DNA of 64,000 nt, from the NCBI GenBank assembly GCA_017503325.1, contig JAFVTI010000030.1, forward strand, positions 18,144-82,143, written 5' to 3'. The number at the start of each line of letters is the position of its first letter. The first letter of the stretch is position 1. Below the pieces are notes generated by a model. The model searched no databases and was not told the DNA's origin. It saw only the letters and a program-made list of their open reading frames with translations. Made by a program: the position numbers and the translations under genes. Source of the DNA: Clostridia bacterium (GTDB lineage Bacteria > Bacillota > Clostridia > Oscillospirales > CAG-272). This document shows, in pieces, positions 42,474-50,725 of the stretch.

Positions 42474-43550
42474 TCACGGAACTCTTGTAAACTCCGCGCC
42501 GTTGCTGACAAACACAATGGTGCCCTCAAGGTCGGTGCGGTACACCTGCATCTCTCGCTCCTCGTATCTGTCCAGTACGGGCTGGTTGGGATGTCCGTAC
42601 TTATTGCCCGTACCGCAGGAAATGACCGCGATCTCGGCGTCAATGGCATCCAGAAATTCGTCACAGGACGAGGAGGACGAGCCATGGTGCCCCGATTTGA
42701 GAATGTCGCAATCCAATGCACTCGAGCCGTACTTTGCAACGATCTCCTTTTCGGAAGCGCTCTCGGCGTCTCCCGTCAGAATCATGGAGGTAGAGCCGTA
42801 GGTCACCTTGGTCACAAGGCTCCAGTCGTTGAGATCATTATAATCCTTGGAGTTGGGAGCCAGGAACAAAAATTCCAGCTCTCCAAGGCTGAAGGTGCTG
42901 CCGCTTGAAGCGTAGCTGACCGCAGTCCCCTGCTCCTCGGCGCCCTCCATCATACGGGTATAGTCTCCGGTTGCGGTAAAGGTATCGGTATCCACCTCTG
43001 CGTTGGGCATGATCAGGTTGAGCACCTCAAATTCCTCAAATATCATATCCATGCTGCCGATATGGTCCTCGTGCGGATGGGTCGCGATCACGCAATGCAG
43101 CGTGGTCACGCCAAGATCGTCCAGATACCCTTCCAGCGCGTCCTGGCAGTCGTTGTCTCCCGCATCCACCAGCACGTTGCCCTCGGGTGCCATGATCAGA
43201 ATGCTGTCAGACTGTCCTACGTCAAAGAAATACACCCTGATCTCTCCGTCCAACGCAACTCTTTCGGGCTTTGGCAAAAGATCGACCACAAAATCCACAA
43301 AATCGTTATATTTATCTACAAACACCTCGTCCACAAGGTCGTTAGGCAGGATTTTATCCAACGCCTTTTCCACGCCCTCACCGACAAAGCCTTCCAGAAA
43401 ATCCTCTACGTTGTTGGCGGGAATCACACCCGACATGGCAAGCACCACCACGGTGGTAAACAGCACCGCCAGGACTGCCAGCATGATCAGGCACACGCGC
43501 AACGCCTTGGACATCCTCTTGCTCTTTTTTCTTCTCTTCTTCTGTGCCAT
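42474..43550 (-). CDS. ComEC/Rec2-like metallo-beta-lactamase-fold hydrolase, membrane anchored
   Basis: This 358-residue protein has a very basic N-terminus, one membrane helix (about 17-40) and an exported MBL domain. Metal-binding motifs are ATHPHEDHIGS (HxHxDH type, with Pro-His-Glu-Asp-His), LVDAGDND, LTGDAE and SGHHGS. These match the C-terminal domain of ComEC (ComE operon protein 3), which lacks the channel part here. It is probably an extracellular or surface nuclease/phosphodiesterase. AAGGAGG precedes the ATG. Confidence 0.88.
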   Translation of the reverse strand: MAQKKRRKKSKRMSKALRVCLIMLAVLAVLFTTVVVLAMSGVIPANNVEDFLEGFVGEGVEKALDKILPNDLVDEVFVDKYNDFVDFVVDLLPKPERVALDGEIRVYFFDVGQSDSILIMAPEGNVLVDAGDNDCQDALEGYLDDLGVTTLHCVIATHPHEDHIGSMDMIFEEFEVLNLIMPNAEVDTDTFTATGDYTRMMEGAEEQGTAVSYASSGSTFSLGELEFLFLAPNSKDYNDLNDWSLVTKVTYGSTSMILTGDAESASEKEIVAKYGSSALDCDILKSGHHGSSSSSCDEFLDAIDAEIAVISCGTGNKYGHPNQPVLDRYEEREMQVYRTDLEGTIVFVSNGAEFTRVP

Positions 43551-43660
43551 ATATGACCTCCTTCACTGAAATATACTATCCTTTGTATATTATATCATAT
43601 TCCCCATGGATTTGGCAAGATTTTTGTGTTTTTTTGTAAAAAATAAAATGTAAAAAAGGA

Positions 43661-43689
43661 TTGACAAGCCTTCCCTTTTGTGGTATAAT
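43661..43689 (+). promoter_or_regulatory. Promoter of rpsF-ssb-rpsR
   Basis: TTGACA (43661-43666), 17 bp, TATAAT (43684-43689). A leader of about 100 nt follows, with room for S6:S18 autoregulation, but I do not see a certain structure. Confidence 0.9.
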
Positions 43690-43791
43690 GTATTTTCGGT
43701 ACGGGCTGCAAAGCGGTCCGTCTCTCTACCGCGCATAAATAAATCGAAGAGGTGCGCGGTCGTAATAAAGTCCATAGGGAGGTAAAAACAC

Positions 43792-44178
43792 ATGGAAAAG
43801 GTACTCAATTCTTATGAAAGTCTGTTCATCGTTGACGTAAGCAACGGTGAGGAAGCAACCAATGCTACCGTGAACAAGTTCACTTCTTTGATTGCTGAGA
43901 ACGGCACTATCATTGAGGTTGCACAGTGGGGCAAGCGCCGCCTGGCATATCCCATCAATGACATGTCCGAAGGCTACTACGTAGTCGTGACCTTCAAGGC
44001 TGCAGGTAACTTCCTGGCAGAGCTCGACCGTCTGTTCCAGATCGACGAGAACGTAATGCGTTCTCTGACCATCAAGCTGGACTTCGAGCCCACCGCTAAG
44101 GCAGCTGTCGTTGAAGAAGCTGTTGAAGAAGTTGCAGTAGTTACCGAGGTTGCCGAAGTGGCAGCTGACGCTGAGTAA
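43792..44178 (+). CDS. rpsF: 30S ribosomal protein S6
   Basis: This 128-residue S6 has the family signatures YESLFIVD at the N-terminus, QWGKRRLAYPINDMSEGYYVV, and ENVMRSLTIKL. The C-terminal Glu/Val/Ala-rich tail (about 100-128) is longer than in many S6 proteins but common in Clostridia. It is the first gene of the canonical rpsF-ssb-rpsR operon; AGGGAGG precedes the ATG. Confidence 0.97.
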   Translation: MEKVLNSYESLFIVDVSNGEEATNATVNKFTSLIAENGTIIEVAQWGKRRLAYPINDMSEGYYVVVTFKAAGNFLAELDRLFQIDENVMRSLTIKLDFEPTAKAAVVEEAVEEVAVVTEVAEVAADAE

Positions 44179-44201
44179 TCAGACAAAAGAGGTCAGACAG
44201 T

Positions 44202-44669
44202 ATGGCAAATTTTAATCTGAACAAAGTCATCCTCGGCGGTAGACTTACCGCTGATCCTGAACTGAAGCAGACACAGAGCGGCATTGCTGTCGTAACGTTC
44301 CGTATGGCAGTCAATCGCAGATTCGCTTCCCGTGACTCCGCGTCCGGTCAGCAGCCTGAGGTCGATTTCTTTACCGTTACTGCTTGGCGCTCCACTGCTG
44401 AGTTTGTCAACCGTTTCTTCAAGAAGGGCTCTTCTATCTGCGTCATCGGCTCTATCCAGAACAGATCCTGGACCGACCAGCAGGGTCAGAAGCGCTACAT
44501 GACCGACATTGTCGCTGAAGAGGTCCAGTTTGTGGACAGCCGCAGCGAAAGCCCCGCACAGTCCGGCGGCTACGCACCCGATGCTTACGGTGCACCCGCT
44601 TACTCCTCTCCCGCAGGCTCTGCGCCCAAGTTTGAGGAGATCAAAACAGACGACGATCTGCCCTTCTGA
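44202..44669 (+). CDS. ssb: Single-stranded DNA-binding protein
   Basis: This 155-residue SSB has an OB fold in residues 1-105 ([42 protein letters not shown]) and a disordered Pro/Ser/Gly-rich linker. It ends in the acidic protein-interaction tip TDDDLPF. It lies between rpsF and rpsR as usual. Confidence 0.97.
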   Translation: MANFNLNKVILGGRLTADPELKQTQSGIAVVTFRMAVNRRFASRDSASGQQPEVDFFTVTAWRSTAEFVNRFFKKGSSICVIGSIQNRSWTDQQGQKRYMTDIVAEEVQFVDSRSESPAQSGGYAPDAYGAPAYSSPAGSAPKFEEIKTDDDLPF

Positions 44670-44707
44670 GGCGATCGTTCCCAAATTCATATAGGAGGAT
44701 TCATAAG

Positions 44708-44956
44708 ATGACTGAAAACGTTTCTCGTCCTGCGCGCCCCGTGGTTCGCAGAAGAAAGAAGGTTTGCATTTTCTGCGCCGATAAGGTTGCTTATATCGAT
44801 TACAAGGATTCCGCTAAGCTCCGCAAGTTCATCAGCGAGCGCGGCAAGATCCTGCCCAGAAGAATGTCCGGCACCTGCGCTGTTCACCAGCGTGAGCTCA
44901 ACACCGCTATCAAGCGTGCTCGCCAGGCTGCTCTTCTGCCCTACGTTTGCGACTGA
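44708..44956 (+). CDS. rpsR: 30S ribosomal protein S18
   Basis: This 82-residue S18 has the signatures [35 protein letters not shown] and [19 protein letters not shown]. The CxxC pair near the N-terminus marks a zinc-type form. GGAGG lies before the ATG. Last gene of the rpsF operon. Confidence 0.97.
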   Translation: MTENVSRPARPVVRRRKKVCIFCADKVAYIDYKDSAKLRKFISERGKILPRRMSGTCAVHQRELNTAIKRARQAALLPYVCD

Positions 44957-44972
44957 TTGCAGATTGCAAAGT

Positions 44973-45013
44973 AAAGAAAAAACCGTTCGTTGAAAAACGA
45001 GCGGTTTTTTCGT
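44973..45013 (+). terminator. Terminator of rpsF-ssb-rpsR
   Basis: AAAAAACCGTTCGTTG...AACGAGCGGTTTTTTCG forms a stem followed by a T run, about 20 nt after the rpsR stop. Confidence 0.9.
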
Positions 45014-45103
45014 TGATTGTATGCGGGAGCAAGCCCCCGCCCTACGACCGCCTTTGAATACGATAAACATAAATCCGCCCCAATAGGCGGATTTTTTTCG
45101 CAA

Positions 45104-45136
45104 TTCTGCATTCTACATTCTGCATTCTGCATTTTT
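45104..45136. repeat. GCATTCT short tandem repeat
   Basis: ATTCTGCATTCTACATTCTG and further GCATT units. The same word, reverse-complemented, occurs at about 23966-23990. It is a simple dispersed repeat in gene-free DNA. Confidence 0.6.
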
Positions 45137-45157
45137 ATTGACCGATGGTCAATAAAA

Positions 45158-45190
45158 AAGCTGTTGCCGAAGCAACAGCTTTTTTATGTA
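45158..45190. terminator. Terminator after the small lipoprotein gene
   Basis: AAAAAGCTGTTGC-cgaa-GCAACAGCTTTTT, a 13-bp stem with flanking A and T runs, works in both directions. Confidence 0.9.
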
Positions 45191-45202
45191 GTAATATTAA
45201 AA

Positions 45203-45595
45203 TTACTTCTTGTCGTACTTCTGGTCGCCGATGTAGATGAAATCGTCGCCCTTGCTGAACTCGTACTTGTTGGTGGAAACAACGCTGTCACCGTTTTCGT
45301 TGGTCTCAACGTTCTTGTCCCAAGTGAAGATAATCTGGTCGTCTTCGATGGTGTAGGTGCCGTTGGTGGTGGTAGTGGTGGTCTTGCCGCCAACAGTTGC
45401 ATCAACAGTCATGGTAACGTTCTTACCCTTGAACTCGTAGGTGGTGGTGTAAGAACCCTTACCGAAGCCGAGGAAGCCGTCAGACTCATAGGTAGCGGAA
45501 TAGGTGCCGCTGATGGTGTTGCCGCAGGAAGCGAGCATCATGCACATAATTACAGCAACGATAGCAACTGCAACTACTCTGGTCATGGTTTTCAT
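45203..45595 (-). CDS. Small putative lipoprotein
   Basis: This 130-residue exported protein has a lipobox MLASC (Cys24). Its beta-rich mature part is full of Thr/Tyr/Gly (SGTYSATYESDGFLGFGKGSY, GKTTTTTTNGTYTIEDDQIIF), a pattern seen in small lipocalin-like or DUF-type surface proteins of Firmicutes. AAGGAGAC precedes the ATG. It stands as a single gene with its own terminator. Function is unknown. Confidence 0.8.
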   Translation of the reverse strand: MKTMTRVVAVAIVAVIMCMMLASCGNTISGTYSATYESDGFLGFGKGSYTTTYEFKGKNVTMTVDATVGGKTTTTTTNGTYTIEDDQIIFTWDKNVETNENGDSVVSTNKYEFSKGDDFIYIGDQKYDKK

Positions 45596-45716
45596 TGTTG
45601 ATAGTCTCCTTTTGAATGTGTTTTTGGGGTGTTCCCCACGTGAACATTATAGCAGTTTACGTCACTTTTGTCAATAGATTTATTACTTTTTCCGCAAATA
45701 ATTTTATTAAGAATTA

Positions 45717-47543
45717 TTAAGTGCCGCAAGACTTTTTGTGACATTTGTACCGTCTGAACGCTGCGCATGCAATCTGTGCAGCAATCAGTGCAATCTGTGC
45801 CAAAAAGCTCATCCACACCAGCAAATATCCCACAGAGGTATAGGGGGTGGTATTGCTTCTGGCATAGATCTCTGCGATGACAAGCCCGGTAGTCAGCGCC
45901 TCCTGACGCCCCAGCTCCCTGCCGTCGGGGGCCACGATGGACGACACGCCGGTATTGGCTGAGCGCACCAAGTATCTGCCGTTTTCAATGGCGCGGAATT
46001 TGGCTTGATTATTATGCATATACACGGCGGCGGAATCGGTAAACCAGGAGTCGTTGGTCGAAAGCGAAATGATCTCAGCACCGGCGGCTACAGTCTGTCT
46101 GACCGTTTCCTCATAGATAGAGTCAAAGCAGATGATGGGGCCGACCCGCATGCCGTGCGTTTTGAGCTCTACTACCGTGGCCTCTTGACCGCGCACCAGA
46201 TCCGAGCTGAGCATATTGATCTCGCCGAGTGCAGGAACAACCGAGAGGATCAGATCCCGCCAGGGTACGTACTCGCCAAACGGCACCAGCATTCTCTTGA
46301 CGTAAATGCTCTCGTCATAGCTTCTGTCGGGATAAATGGTGATCACCGAATTGGTGCTGGCCTCCTCTGCCCCGGGATCAAAATGCAGCGAGGAGGTAAA
46401 CGTACCGATCAGCACGGTCGTGCCGGTCCGCTCTGCCATATCGTAAACGGCACTCAGAGGTGCTCTGATCTCGGAATTCTCAAGTGCGGCAAACAGCGTA
46501 TAGGCAAGCGAGGTCTCGGGCCACACGATCAGATCTGCGCCTGCAGCTGCTGCTTGCTCGGTCAGAGCGGCGTATACGCGAAACGATCTCCAGCCTGCGT
46601 CCTTGGCCCATTTATCCTTGGACGATAGATTTCCCTGCAGCGCGGCGGCCTTGACGGGCGTGCCCGTATTCGGATACGAGGCAAGCACAGAAGAGAGCGA
46701 GGACAGGATGCAAAGCGTCAGGCCAATGCACAAAAATGCCTTGAGCAAGCGGCGATCTGCGCCAAGGCGGCGCACAAGCCCGTAAACAAGTGCCGTAATC
46801 ACGGTTGCAAGTGCAAGTGCGAAAAAGGCGATCTGCCAAGGCAGCACGCTTCCCTTGATTGCGCTCATGGCAGCAAGGCCAAACAACAGGTTGCCGCCAA
46901 GCAGGCAGCCGCCAAGCAAGCCGTACGACAGCCTTGCACCGCGGCAGACGATCATGCCTGCAAAGGCAAGATTGACAGCCACGATCAAAAAAGACACGAA
47001 CAAACCGCCAAGCAGCGAGGCACTTTGCGCCATGGGCAGCAGATAGGATTGTGAAAGATACAGCCGCGACCAGGGCAAGCCCGTCCAGCCGATGGTTTGC
47101 GACCACTCATTGATCACCCAAAGGCAGGCAAAGAGAATGGGCTTTAGCACGGGATATTTCTGCAGTACAATTGTGCGACAAAACAGCCCGAAGATCAAAA
47201 ACATCAGCGCGCTCAGCGACGCCTGCAGCGCGGAAATGCCAAGCACGGCAAGCGCGATGACGCCCGCTGCCACGCCCGGCTCAAAGCCCGCGAAATCCAT
47301 GGGATACATGGAAATAAACCAATGATAGCCCATGACGTAGTAAGCAAAATAGAATACAAGCCCGTACAGATACATACTGCCGCTCCTGGCGCGACCGCCA
47401 AGGGTCAGCAGCACAAGGCCTGCCGGAATCAGAGAAACCCATGCAAGCAAGCCGAAATATTGCGGGTAGACCACGCCAAGCGACGCCACTAAGCCGCTCA
47501 TGATCAGCAGCGGATACCGCAGCTTTTTGACCGTTTCCTGCAT
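45717..47543 (-). CDS. lnt: Apolipoprotein N-acyltransferase
   Basis: This 608-residue protein has about eight hydrophobic membrane segments flanking a nitrilase-type periplasmic/extracellular domain. The catalytic triad candidates are Glu in DLIVWPETSLAY, Lys in KRMLVPFGEYVPW and Cys in GPIICFDSIYEE. Lnt adds the third acyl chain to lipoproteins. It is standard in Gram-negatives and Actinobacteria but absent from many low-GC Gram-positives. Several lipoproteins in this window are potential substrates. It lies 31 nt downstream of the RluA-type gene. Confidence 0.92.
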   Translation of the reverse strand: MQETVKKLRYPLLIMSGLVASLGVVYPQYFGLLAWVSLIPAGLVLLTLGGRARSGSMYLYGLVFYFAYYVMGYHWFISMYPMDFAGFEPGVAAGVIALAVLGISALQASLSALMFLIFGLFCRTIVLQKYPVLKPILFACLWVINEWSQTIGWTGLPWSRLYLSQSYLLPMAQSASLLGGLFVSFLIVAVNLAFAGMIVCRGARLSYGLLGGCLLGGNLLFGLAAMSAIKGSVLPWQIAFFALALATVITALVYGLVRRLGADRRLLKAFLCIGLTLCILSSLSSVLASYPNTGTPVKAAALQGNLSSKDKWAKDAGWRSFRVYAALTEQAAAAGADLIVWPETSLAYTLFAALENSEIRAPLSAVYDMAERTGTTVLIGTFTSSLHFDPGAEEASTNSVITIYPDRSYDESIYVKRMLVPFGEYVPWRDLILSVVPALGEINMLSSDLVRGQEATVVELKTHGMRVGPIICFDSIYEETVRQTVAAGAEIISLSTNDSWFTDSAAVYMHNNQAKFRAIENGRYLVRSANTGVSSIVAPDGRELGRQEALTTGLVIAEIYARSNTTPYTSVGYLLVWMSFLAQIALIAAQIACAAFRRYKCHKKSCGT

Positions 47544-47574
47544 AAGCTCTCTCCTTTCAAAAAATCAATAAAAA

Positions 47575-48537
47575 TCAATGAGAAAAATCCTTTATGAACC
47601 AGATCTCGTCCTCGGGCAGGCGGAATTCCTTGCCGTCCAGATACGAAAGGACCTCGCCCTTGCCGCCAAAATCAAAGCGCAGACGGTAGGCGTACAGGGC
47701 TTGGTATTTATAGCCCTTTTCCCTGTCCTTTTTGTTGATGCCGTATTTGCCGTCACCGATCAAGGGATGACCGATATGCGCAAGATGCGCACGGATCTGA
47801 TGCGTTCTGCCCGTAACCAAGTGCACCTCCAAGAGAGCATCCCCGTTCTTCTGCCCGATCACGCGGTACTCGGTGATAATCTCCTTAGCCCCCGGAAACG
47901 CCTTATCGCGCACCTCGACCATATTATCCGCCGCATTTTTGCGCAGATATCCGCGCAGCGTCTGCTTTTTTTGCGCAGGCACGCCGTGCACGGCACACAG
48001 ATAGTACTTGCCGATGCGATCCTCGCGGATATGCTCGTTCATCTCGCGCAAGGCTGCTGCGTTTTTGGCCGCGATCACGATACCGCCCGTATTGCGGTCG
48101 ATGCGGTTGCACATGGCGGGCGCGAAGGATTGCTCGTCCTCGGGGTCATACTCCCCTTTTTGCGCAAGATACGCCTGCAGATGCATGACCAGCGTGTTAT
48201 CCTTGGCGTCCGCATCCTCGTGCACCAGCACGCCCGGACGCTTGTTCAGCAGCAGGATATTTTCATCCTCGTACACAATACAAAGCTTGGGAACGATGCG
48301 GGACAGCGCGCCCGTATCCTTTTCGGGAGATTCGAAAAACTCCTCGCGGATAAACAGCTGGATCTCATCGCCCTCGCAAAGCATGTATTTTTGCTCGGTC
48401 CTTGCTCTGTTGACCTTGATCTTTTTGGTGCGGATGTATTTATACATCAACGACGTAGGCAAGCCCTTGACCGCCTTGGTCAAAAACTTGTCCAGACGCT
48501 GACCTGCGTCGTTTTTCTTGACAACTATGGTACGCAT
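47575..48537 (-). CDS. RluA-family pseudouridine synthase
   Basis: This 320-residue enzyme has an N-terminal S4 RNA-binding domain (about 10-75: GQRLDKFLTKAVKGLPTSLMYKYIRTKKIKVN) and a pseudouridine synthase domain. The catalytic Asp is in NRIDRNTGGIVIAAK, and GRTHQIRAHLAHIGHPLIGDGKYG comes later. The RNA target (23S positions in the RluC/RluD branch) is inferred. It is followed by lnt. Confidence 0.93.
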   Translation of the reverse strand: MRTIVVKKNDAGQRLDKFLTKAVKGLPTSLMYKYIRTKKIKVNRARTEQKYMLCEGDEIQLFIREEFFESPEKDTGALSRIVPKLCIVYEDENILLLNKRPGVLVHEDADAKDNTLVMHLQAYLAQKGEYDPEDEQSFAPAMCNRIDRNTGGIVIAAKNAAALREMNEHIREDRIGKYYLCAVHGVPAQKKQTLRGYLRKNAADNMVEVRDKAFPGAKEIITEYRVIGQKNGDALLEVHLVTGRTHQIRAHLAHIGHPLIGDGKYGINKKDREKGYKYQALYAYRLRFDFGGKGEVLSYLDGKEFRLPEDEIWFIKDFSH

Positions 48538-48555
48538 AGTACCTCCATGATGAAA

Positions 48556-48590
48556 GATGGGGGGAGAAGCTGTCCTCTCCCCCGCAGATT
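48556..48590 (-). terminator. Terminator of upp
   Basis: CGGGGGAGA and TCTCCCCCC form the stem on the minus strand after the upp stop codon, followed by ATCTTTC. Confidence 0.6.
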
Positions 48591-48597
48591 TTGAAAA

Positions 48598-49227
48598 TTA
48601 CAGAGTGCCGAAAATTCTGTCGCCCGCATCGCCCAGACCGGGAACGATATAAGCGTGCTCGTTTAGGTGATCATCCAACGCTGCACCGTAGATATCCACA
48701 TCGGGATGCGCCTTGAGCACCTTTGCAACGCCCTCGGGAGCAGCCACCAGGCACATAAAGCGAATGTTCTTGCAGCCCTTGTTCTTGAGCAGCGTCAGCG
48801 CGTCAATGGCAGAGCCGCCGGTTGCCAGCATGGGGTCGACCAGAATGACCATTCTGTCCTGAATGTCGGTAGGCAGCTTGCAGTAATACTCAACGGGCTG
48901 ATGAGTCTCGGGATCGCGATAAAGACCGATATGGCCTACCTTTGCAACAGGTACAAGCGACTGAATGCCATCCACCATGCCAAGACCTGCACGCAGAATG
49001 GGAACGATGGCGAGCTTTCTGCCCGAAACCATCTTGGCGGTCATCTTGGTAATGGGGGTCTCAATGGTCACGTCCTGCAGGGGCAGGTCACGGGTCAGCT
49101 CATATCCCATGAGCATGGAGATCTCGTTGAGCAGCTCACGGAAATCCTTCGAGCCCGTTTTTTTGTTACGCATGATAGTAAGCTTATGTGTGATAAGAGG
49201 GTGATCGATCAAATGAAACTGGCTCAT
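48598..49227 (-). CDS. upp: Uracil phosphoribosyltransferase
   Basis: This 209-residue salvage enzyme makes UMP from uracil and PRPP. The PRPP-binding loop [18 protein letters not shown] and the family signatures [12 protein letters not shown] and [16 protein letters not shown] at the C-terminus are present. It is of standard length. It has its own promoter and is divergent from mtaB. Confidence 0.97.
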   Translation of the reverse strand: MSQFHLIDHPLITHKLTIMRNKKTGSKDFRELLNEISMLMGYELTRDLPLQDVTIETPITKMTAKMVSGRKLAIVPILRAGLGMVDGIQSLVPVAKVGHIGLYRDPETHQPVEYYCKLPTDIQDRMVILVDPMLATGGSAIDALTLLKNKGCKNIRFMCLVAAPEGVAKVLKAHPDVDIYGAALDDHLNEHAYIVPGLGDAGDRIFGTL

Positions 49228-49262
49228 AATAATTCTCCTTTGGATTTTTTATCATTGTGTTT

Positions 49263-49291
49263 ATTATACTACCTTTTTTTTGCTTTTTCAA
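49263..49291 (-). promoter_or_regulatory. Promoter of upp
   Basis: On the minus strand TTGAAA (49286-49291), 17 bp, TATAAT (49263-49268). Confidence 0.82.
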
Positions 49292-49319
49292 GTACTCTGT
49301 GTAAATTTTACGATTGTTC

Positions 49320-49348
49320 TTTACAATTCGGTCCGGGTGTGGTAGAAT
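49320..49348 (+). promoter_or_regulatory. Promoter of mtaB and the PurL-like gene
   Basis: TTTACA (49320-49325), 17 bp, TAGAAT (49343-49348). It is divergent from the upp promoter with about 28 bp between the two -35 boxes. Confidence 0.75.
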
Positions 49349-49383
49349 GTAAAATGATAGATTATGTTTAGGAAGTGTACCAT

Positions 49384-50703
49384 ATGCCCAATCAACAGTT
49401 TACGGTCGGCGTCGCCACGCTTGGCTGTAAGGTCAACCAATACGAATCCCGCGCCATTGAGGAGGCACTCTTGTCCCGTGGCTACACCATACTCCCCCAC
49501 GACACGCGCTGCGATGCTTATATCGTCAATACCTGCACAGTCACAGCCGAGTCCGACCGCAAGGGCAGACAGCTGATCCGTCGCATGCTTGCAAAAAATC
49601 CCGCGGCATACGTCATCGTCACGGGCTGCTTTGCCCAGGCAGATCCGGAGGGGGCTGCGCTGGAGGGCGTGGACGCAGTGCTCGGCAACACCGAGAAAAT
49701 GCGCGCCGCAGACATTCTGGACAGCCTTGCAGCGCAAGGGAAAAAGAATACCACCGCATATATTGAGGTGCCCGAGATTGCCAAGGCGTGCAGCTTTGAG
49801 CCCATGCGCATTACATCGTTTGACCGCACCCGCACCTACGTCAAGATCGAGGACGGCTGCGATTCTCATTGCACCTACTGTGCCATTCCCGGCGCGCGCG
49901 GCCCGGTGCGTTCAAAGCCGCTTGACCTGGTGCTGGAGCAAGTACGGGTGCTGACCGACAACGGATGTGCCGAAATCGTGCTGACAGGTATTGAGACTGC
50001 CTCCTGGGGCAAGGATCTTGACCGTGGCGACCTTGGCGACCTGCTTTTGGCGGTGGATGCGCTGCCCGGCATCGGTCGCGTGCGTCTTGGCTCGCTTGAC
50101 CCCTCGCTGATCCGTCCCCGCTTTGTGGACAAGATCGCATCTCTTGGCTCACTTGCGCCGCACTTTCATCTTTCCCTGCAGAGCGGCTGCTCCCGCACGC
50201 TGGCTGCCATGAAGCGTAAATACAATGCCGATCAGGCCATGGCTGCGCTGACACTTTTGCGCGAGCGCATCCCGGGCGTGCAGTTCACCACCGACGTCAT
50301 TGTCGGCTTCCCCGGTGAGACCGAGCAGGATTTCGAAGAGACGCTGGACTTTATTCGCAAGGCACGCTTTTTGCAGATTCATGCGTTCCCCTATTCGGGA
50401 CGAAAAAATACGCCCGCGATTCGTATGCCGAATCAAGTCCCCATGCAGGAGCGTCGCGAGCGCGTGCATCGCCTGCAAAAGGTACAGGCCGAGATCCGCA
50501 CGCAGCTGCTTGAGCAGATCATTGCCACCGACCCCGTCAAGCAGGTGCTGTTTGAGACCGACTATGACGGCTATTCGGTCGGTCACACCCCCGAATTCAT
50601 TGAGGTCACGGTCAAGACCGACCATCCGCTTTGCGCAACGACGCGCACGGTGCGCCTGAGCGGCCTTTGCGACACCGGATGCGAAGCGGAGCTGGTTGAC
50701 TAA
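49384..50703 (+). CDS. mtaB: tRNA (N6-threonylcarbamoyladenosine-C2)-methylthiotransferase MtaB
   Basis: This 439-residue radical-SAM methylthiotransferase converts t6A37 to ms2t6A in tRNA. The N-terminal MTTase domain has VATLGCKVNQYES, NTCTVTAESDRK and the third cluster Cys in VTGCFAQ. The radical SAM motif is CDSHCTYC, followed by the characteristic IPGARG. A TRAM-like tail closes the protein. ATG at 49384 follows AGGAAG; the upstream GTG has no good site. The PurL-like gene follows 22 nt downstream. Confidence 0.95.
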   Translation: MPNQQFTVGVATLGCKVNQYESRAIEEALLSRGYTILPHDTRCDAYIVNTCTVTAESDRKGRQLIRRMLAKNPAAYVIVTGCFAQADPEGAALEGVDAVLGNTEKMRAADILDSLAAQGKKNTTAYIEVPEIAKACSFEPMRITSFDRTRTYVKIEDGCDSHCTYCAIPGARGPVRSKPLDLVLEQVRVLTDNGCAEIVLTGIETASWGKDLDRGDLGDLLLAVDALPGIGRVRLGSLDPSLIRPRFVDKIASLGSLAPHFHLSLQSGCSRTLAAMKRKYNADQAMAALTLLRERIPGVQFTTDVIVGFPGETEQDFEETLDFIRKARFLQIHAFPYSGRKNTPAIRMPNQVPMQERRERVHRLQKVQAEIRTQLLEQIIATDPVKQVLFETDYDGYSVGHTPEFIEVTVKTDHPLCATTRTVRLSGLCDTGCEAELVD

Positions 50704-50725
50704 CGCCATTTTCATGGAGGAAATT

